DNA from: JAZRUF01 sp045652405
GTDB lineage: Bacteria; Bacillota; Clostridia; Oscillospirales; JAAYXM01
Reading direction: 5' to 3'
DNA length: 9,902 bases
Assembly: GCA_045652405.1 (NCBI GenBank)
Contig: JAZRUF010000009.1
Location: 1-9,902 of the forward strand
Shown: piece after piece, positions 6,119 through 9,902 of the stretch
Position numbering within the stretch: the stretch's first letter is position 1
Layout: every line of letters begins with the position of its first letter
Notes under the pieces: model-generated
Told to the model about the DNA's origin: nothing
The model's database searches: none
The model's input: only the letters and a program-made list of their open reading frames with translations
Program-made: the position numbers and the translations under genes

Positions 6119-7381
6119 ATGGAAAAAATAACAGCGCCGAGAGGCACGAAGGATATGCTCCCGGCAGACGCACATAAATGGCACTATGTTGAAAACAAAC
6201 TGCGTGATATTGCGCGACGTTTCGGTTTTACGGAAATCCGTTTCCCGACTTTTGAGGAGATTGGCCTCTTCCAGCGCGGCGTAGGTGATACTACCGACGT
6301 TGTGCAGAAGGAAATGTACGATTTTGTTGACAAGGGCGGTCGCCATATGGCTTTGCGTCCGGAGGGAACCGCATCTGTAGTGCGAAGTGTTATTGAAAAC
6401 TCGCTTTGCGCTCAGGGTCTGCCTGTAAAGGTATACTACATTGCGCCCAACTTCCGTTATGAAAAGCCGCAGGCGGGTCGTCTGCGTGAGCATCACCAGT
6501 TCGGAATTGAGTGCTTTGGTGCAACCGGTGCGGCTGCGGATGCTGAGGTTATTTCGCTTGCGCATACAATGCTCGGGGAACTAGGTATAACCGGGGTAGA
6601 ACTCCATATAAATTCATGCGGATGCCCCAAGTGCCGTACGGCATACCACTCCGCACTCAAAGAGTATTTTGCCGACAGGCAGGACAAGCTGTGCGGAACC
6701 TGCCTTGACCGTTTGGGCAGAAATCCCATGCGTATTTTAGATTGCAAAAGCCCGGTCTGCCAAGAGGTTGCCAAGGATGCCCCAATTATTCTTGATTATC
6801 TGTGCGATGAATGCACCGAGCATTTTAACCAACTCAAGGATTATCTGGACGGATGCGGGATAAGCTATGTAGTGGACCCGCGCATTGTCCGTGGCTTGGA
6901 TTATTATACCAATACGGTTTTCGAGTTTATAGTCGATTGCATTGGCGCGCAGTCAACGATTTGCGGCGGCGGCCGCTATAACGGCTTGGTTGAGTCCCTC
7001 GGCGGTCAACCGACTCCGGGTCTCGGATTCGGCTGTGGCTTGGAGCGCCTGCTCATAACGATGGAAGCTCAGGGCGTGGAAATCCCGCAGGAGGGTGCAC
7101 CGGATCTGTTTATTGCGGCTATGGGCGATGCTGCAGATAAAGCGGTGCAGACGCTTACATGCAAGCTTCGAGCTATGGGCTGTGCGGCAGAGCGTGATAT
7201 AATAGGTAGGTCGCTCAAGGCTCAAATGAAATTTGCCGATAAGCTCGGCGCACGTTTTAGCGTGGTAATCGGTGATGATGAGCTCAGCCAAGGAAAGATA
7301 ACAATTAAGAATATGGAAACGCGCGAAACTATAGAATGCTCAATCGACGCGGAGGAAATCTGCCGCGCGGTTTTAAATTAG
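6119..7381 (+). CDS. hisS: histidine--tRNA ligase
   Basis: Cytosolic class II aminoacyl-tRNA synthetase that charges tRNA-His with histidine using ATP; it acts as a homodimer. Its 420 residues are typical. Visible features: the family N-terminus APRGTKDMLP (6-15); LRPEGT at 79-84; motif 2 FRYEKPQAGRLREHHQF from 112 with Arg113; the histidine-specific RGLDYYT (258-264); motif 3 GLGFGCGLERL with Arg310; and a C-terminal anticodon-binding domain from about 325. The insertion domain carries Cys169/Cys172, Cys192/Cys195, Cys209/Cys214 and Cys229/Cys232, which could bind zinc; clostridial relatives show similar pairs (from memory). The start is set by AAGGCGG (6105-6111), seven bases upstream. It is first in an operon with aspS, behind the leader terminator at 6041-6074. 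Confidence 0.97.
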   Translation: MEKITAPRGTKDMLPADAHKWHYVENKLRDIARRFGFTEIRFPTFEEIGLFQRGVGDTTDVVQKEMYDFVDKGGRHMALRPEGTASVVRSVIENSLCAQGLPVKVYYIAPNFRYEKPQAGRLREHHQFGIECFGATGAAADAEVISLAHTMLGELGITGVELHINSCGCPKCRTAYHSALKEYFADRQDKLCGTCLDRLGRNPMRILDCKSPVCQEVAKDAPIILDYLCDECTEHFNQLKDYLDGCGISYVVDPRIVRGLDYYTNTVFEFIVDCIGAQSTICGGGRYNGLVESLGGQPTPGLGFGCGLERLLITMEAQGVEIPQEGAPDLFIAAMGDAADKAVQTLTCKLRAMGCAAERDIIGRSLKAQMKFADKLGARFSVVIGDDELSQGKITIKNMETRETIECSIDAEEICRAVLN

Positions 7382-7402
7382 AAGGAGAAGAGGTTTTAAA
7401 CC

Positions 7403-9190
7403 ATGGAAAATCTACAGGGACTTAAACGAACCGACTATTGCGGAATGTTCCGCCCGGAGCATATCGGTCAGGAGGTTACGGTTTTCGGCTGGGTTCAGCG
7501 TATGCGAAACTTAGGTGGACTGATTTTTATTGACTTGCGTGACCGAACCGGCATTGTTCAGTGTACGTTTGACGAAGCTGACGATAAGGAAATGTTTGAC
7601 CGCGCATTCACCGTAAGAAGTGAGTTCGTTCTGGCGGTGCGCGGAGTAGTGCGCAGCCGTGGTGAGGGCGCTATAAACGATAAAATCCCGACCGGCGGTG
7701 TTGAAATTTTGGCTCACGAGCTTCGTATACTCAACAGCGCGGCAACCACACCCTTTGAAATTGTTGAGGACAGCGACGTTAACGACGTTCTGCGCCTTAA
7801 GTACAGATACCTTGACCTTCGCCGTCCGGATATGCAGCGCACAATTGCTCTGCGCCACCGTGTAACCAAGGTTACCCGCGATTACTTTGATGAGCAGGGC
7901 TTCTATGAAATTGAAACCCCGATGCTTACAAAATCAACCCCCGAGGGCGCACGCGACTATTTGGTTCCTTCACGTGTACACCCGGGCAAGTTCTATGCTC
8001 TGCCACAGTCACCGCAGCAGTATAAGCAGCTTCTCATGCTTTCGGGATTTGACCGTTATATGCAGATTACCCGCTGCTTCCGCGACGAGGATTTGCGTGC
8101 AGACCGTCAGCCGGAGTTTACACAGGTTGATCTTGAAATGTCATTTGTTGATGTGGATGACGTACTTGCTATAAACGAGGGATATATTGCACGTCTGTTC
8201 CGCGAAGTGCTGGGACGTGAAATTGAGCTTCCGCTTCGCCGTATGCCATATAAAGAGGCTATGGAGCGCTTTGGCTCCGACAAGCCTGACCTTCGCTTCG
8301 GATACGAGCTTCGCGATTTGTCCGACGCGGTTAAAAATTGTGGATTCCAGGTGTTCGCCGGAGCAGTCGCCGCAGGCGGCAGTGTGCGCGGCATAAAGAT
8401 TGACGGCGGCGCATCCAGGTTTACCCGCAAGGAGATTGACAGCTTAGGCGAATTTGTAAAAACCTATCGCGCAAAAGGACTTGCATGGCTTAAATTAAAC
8501 GGCGCGGAAACCACTTCAAGCTTTGCTAAATTTATGACTGAAGAGGAGCTTGAAGCAATTAAATCTGCAATGCAGGCTCAGGACGGCGACCTTATCTGCA
8601 TAGTTGCAGATGCAAAGGACGACGTAGTATTTGCGGCTCTCGGCGCACTCCGCTGCGAATGTGCAAAACGCCTTGATGTAATTGATAAGGATAAATACGA
8701 GCTTCTGTGGGTAACCGAGTTCCCGCTTCTTGAGTACGACGAGGAAGAGAATAGATACGTTGCAAAGCACCATCCGTTTACTTCTCCGATGGACGAGGAT
8801 GTTCAGTATCTTGAGTCTGACCCGGGAAGAGTTCGCGCAAAAGCGTATGATATGGTAATAAACGGCTCTGAAGCAGGCGGCGGCTCGATAAGAATTTATT
8901 CCTCTGAGCTTCAGGAGCGTATGTTCCAGGCACTCGGCTTTACCAAAGAAGCTGCTCATGCCCAGTTTGGTCACCTAATTGAAGCATTTTCATACGGTGC
9001 ACCACCCCACGGCGGTCTCGCATTCGGCCTTGACAGACTGGTTATGCTCCTCGGCGGTCGAGATTCCATCCGAGATGTTATCGCGTTCCCGAAGGTTCAG
9101 AATGCATCTGAGCTTATGATGGCATCACCGGATGTAGTTGATGAGTCTCAGCTTCGTGATTTGCATATTAAAACAGACTTACCCGAATGA
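7403..9190 (+). CDS. aspS: aspartate--tRNA ligase, bacterial type
   Basis: Cytosolic class II synthetase that charges tRNA-Asp. Its 595 residues match the bacterial type: an N-terminal OB-fold anticodon domain (VFGWVQRMRNLGGLIFIDLRDRTG, 27-50), the catalytic core split by the bacterial GAD insertion (about residues 290-415), motif 2 RCFRDEDLRADRQPEFTQ with Arg227 and Glu229, and motif 3 GGLAFGLDRL with Arg545. The residue in the N(L/H)G position is Leu37; in studied enzymes Leu there goes with discriminating AspRS and His with the form that also charges tRNA-Asn. This suggests, but does not prove, a tRNA-Asp-specific enzyme. The gene follows hisS by 21 bases with GAGG (7390-7393) nine bases before the ATG, the usual Firmicute hisS-aspS pair. 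No clear terminator follows, so some readthrough into the ABC gene is possible. Confidence 0.97.
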   Translation: MENLQGLKRTDYCGMFRPEHIGQEVTVFGWVQRMRNLGGLIFIDLRDRTGIVQCTFDEADDKEMFDRAFTVRSEFVLAVRGVVRSRGEGAINDKIPTGGVEILAHELRILNSAATTPFEIVEDSDVNDVLRLKYRYLDLRRPDMQRTIALRHRVTKVTRDYFDEQGFYEIETPMLTKSTPEGARDYLVPSRVHPGKFYALPQSPQQYKQLLMLSGFDRYMQITRCFRDEDLRADRQPEFTQVDLEMSFVDVDDVLAINEGYIARLFREVLGREIELPLRRMPYKEAMERFGSDKPDLRFGYELRDLSDAVKNCGFQVFAGAVAAGGSVRGIKIDGGASRFTRKEIDSLGEFVKTYRAKGLAWLKLNGAETTSSFAKFMTEEELEAIKSAMQAQDGDLICIVADAKDDVVFAALGALRCECAKRLDVIDKDKYELLWVTEFPLLEYDEEENRYVAKHHPFTSPMDEDVQYLESDPGRVRAKAYDMVINGSEAGGGSIRIYSSELQERMFQALGFTKEAAHAQFGHLIEAFSYGAPPHGGLAFGLDRLVMLLGGRDSIRDVIAFPKVQNASELMMASPDVVDESQLRDLHIKTDLPE

Positions 9191-9191
9191 T

Positions 9192-9234
9192 TTAACAGTT
9201 TTTTAACACTCTGGATTGGGAAGTGTGCTACTGT
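9192..9234 (+). promoter_or_regulatory. putative response-regulator site and promoter of the ABC gene
   Basis: Two TTAACA hexamers (9192-9197 and 9203-9208) stand in direct repeat with a 5-base gap, an 11-bp period. This is the form of PhoP/OmpR-family boxes in Firmicutes. Downstream is an extended -10 candidate, TGC-TACTGT (9226-9234), which would start transcription near 9241 and put the repeats near -49 to -33, a normal activator position. The -10 hexamer matches only three of six bases and no good -35 is present, consistent with an activated promoter but also with chance. Confidence 0.3.
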
Positions 9235-9267
9235 AAATAGCAGAGCCTAAACTAAGGAGGGTCAGAG

Positions 9268-9902
9268 ATGATAAAAATAAACGGTCTGACCAAAAAGTAC
9301 GGAAGCAAGCTCGCGGTAAACAATATTTCATTTGAGATAAAAAAAGGCGAGATAGTTGGCTTTTTGGGACCGAACGGTGCGGGTAAGAGCACCACGATGA
9401 ATATGATAACCGGGTATATCTCAGCTACCGGAGGAACTGCCCAAATAGCGGGATTTGATGTGCTTGACGACCCTATCGAGGCGCGCCGTCACATCGGATA
9501 CCTGCCCGAGCTTCCGCCACTCTACATGGAAATGACAGTGCGCGAATACCTCGGATTTGTCTACGATTTAAAAAAGGTAAAAGGCAAGGGTCGCAAAGCT
9601 CATATTGATGAGGTCTGCGAGCTTGTGGACATCGGTCATGTGTCCAACCGAATTATCGGAAACCTTTCCAAGGGTTATAAACAGCGCGTAGGTCTTGCTC
9701 AAGCACTTATAGGTGACCCGGATGTGCTGATACTTGACGAGCCGACCGTAGGCCTCGACCCGAACCAGATTACCGAAATTCGCAACATGATAAGAAGTCT
9801 CGGCAAGCAGCGAACAATTATCCTCTCTACGCATATACTTCAAGAGGTCAAAGCTGTCTGTGAAAGAGTAGTTGTTATCAATAACGGCGTAATCGTGGCC
9901 GA
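9268..9902 (+). CDS. ABC-2-type transporter ATP-binding protein, N-terminal 211 residues (cut by window edge)
   Basis: The frame opens at ATG 9268, seven bases after an AAGGAGG site (9254-9260), and runs off the window. It encodes a cytosolic nucleotide-binding subunit: Walker A GPNGAGKST (34-42); a Q-loop segment with Glu, GYLPELPPLYMEMTV, instead of the usual Gln; a signature LSKGYKQRVG from 133 instead of LSGGQ; Walker B LILDEP (154-159) with catalytic Glu158; a D-loop GLDP; and the switch His189 in STHIL. The YLPE plus LSKGY combination is usual in the GldA/CcmA-like branch that pairs with ABC-2 permeases and exports substrates, so it is not a defect. A permease gene is expected just downstream, outside the window. 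The substrate cannot be told from this subunit. It may be served by its own promoter at 9192-9234. Confidence 0.93.
   Translation, partial: MIKINGLTKKYGSKLAVNNISFEIKKGEIVGFLGPNGAGKSTTMNMITGYISATGGTAQIAGFDVLDDPIEARRHIGYLPELPPLYMEMTVREYLGFVYDLKKVKGKGRKAHIDEVCELVDIGHVSNRIIGNLSKGYKQRVGLAQALIGDPDVLILDEPTVGLDPNQITEIRNMIRSLGKQRTIILSTHILQEVKAVCERVVVINNGVIVA

Noticed and set aside
5874..6173. Minus-strand open frames of 99 and 78 codons
   Set aside because: They run antisense through the hisS promoter, leader and gene start, have no good ribosome site and look like no known protein.
9226..9242. TGCTA/TAGCA hairpin as the aspS terminator
   Set aside because: Only 5 bp and no T-run after it; it overlaps the likely promoter of the ABC gene.

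Overview
The window looks like chromosomal housekeeping DNA from a low-to-mid GC Firmicute of the class Clostridia, possibly a gut Oscillospirales/Ruminococcaceae-type organism. This rests on strong GGAGG ribosome sites, sigma-A-type promoters (TTGACA-N17-TAAAAT, TTTACT-N17-TATAAT), the long single-chain PurL typical of clostridia, the hisS-aspS pair, and a MecA-family protein. The genus is inference; nothing in the window fixes it.

Layout, left to right. Positions 1-97 (minus) hold the first 32 codons of a ribulose-phosphate 3-epimerase gene (rpe). Positions 98-492 are a divergent gap between rpe and purL. It holds a 114-nt element of nested helices (171-284), a second GC-rich hairpin (293-328) and the purL promoter (413-441). 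Positions 493-4212 (plus) are purL, a fused synthetase-glutaminase FGAM synthase that stands alone and ends in a strong terminator. Positions 4311-5078 (minus) are a TatD-family metal-dependent deoxyribonuclease gene converging on purL. Positions 5184-5735 (minus) are a small MecA-like ClpC-adaptor gene. Positions 5736-6118 are a second divergent gap with a good promoter and a leader RNA that ends in an intrinsic terminator just before hisS. Positions 6119-7381 and 7403-9190 (plus) are hisS and aspS, 21 nt apart and surely co-transcribed. Positions 9268-9902 (plus) are the first 211 codons of an ABC-2-type exporter ATPase that runs off the window.

The genes share core metabolism rather than one pathway: pentose phosphate (rpe), de novo purine synthesis (purL), DNA repair or turnover (tatD), regulated proteolysis (mecA-like), tRNA charging (hisS, aspS) and membrane export (ABC). 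No mobile element, CRISPR array, tRNA or rRNA was seen.

The novelty is in the two divergent gaps. The hisS leader is not a recognisable T-box, yet it has the logic of an attenuator: several mutually exclusive helices, an antiterminator hairpin and a terminator. The rpe-purL gap contains an unassigned structured element that could be a small RNA or a leader on either strand. A tandem TTAACA-N5-TTAACA motif in front of the ABC gene resembles a PhoP/OmpR-type response-regulator site.
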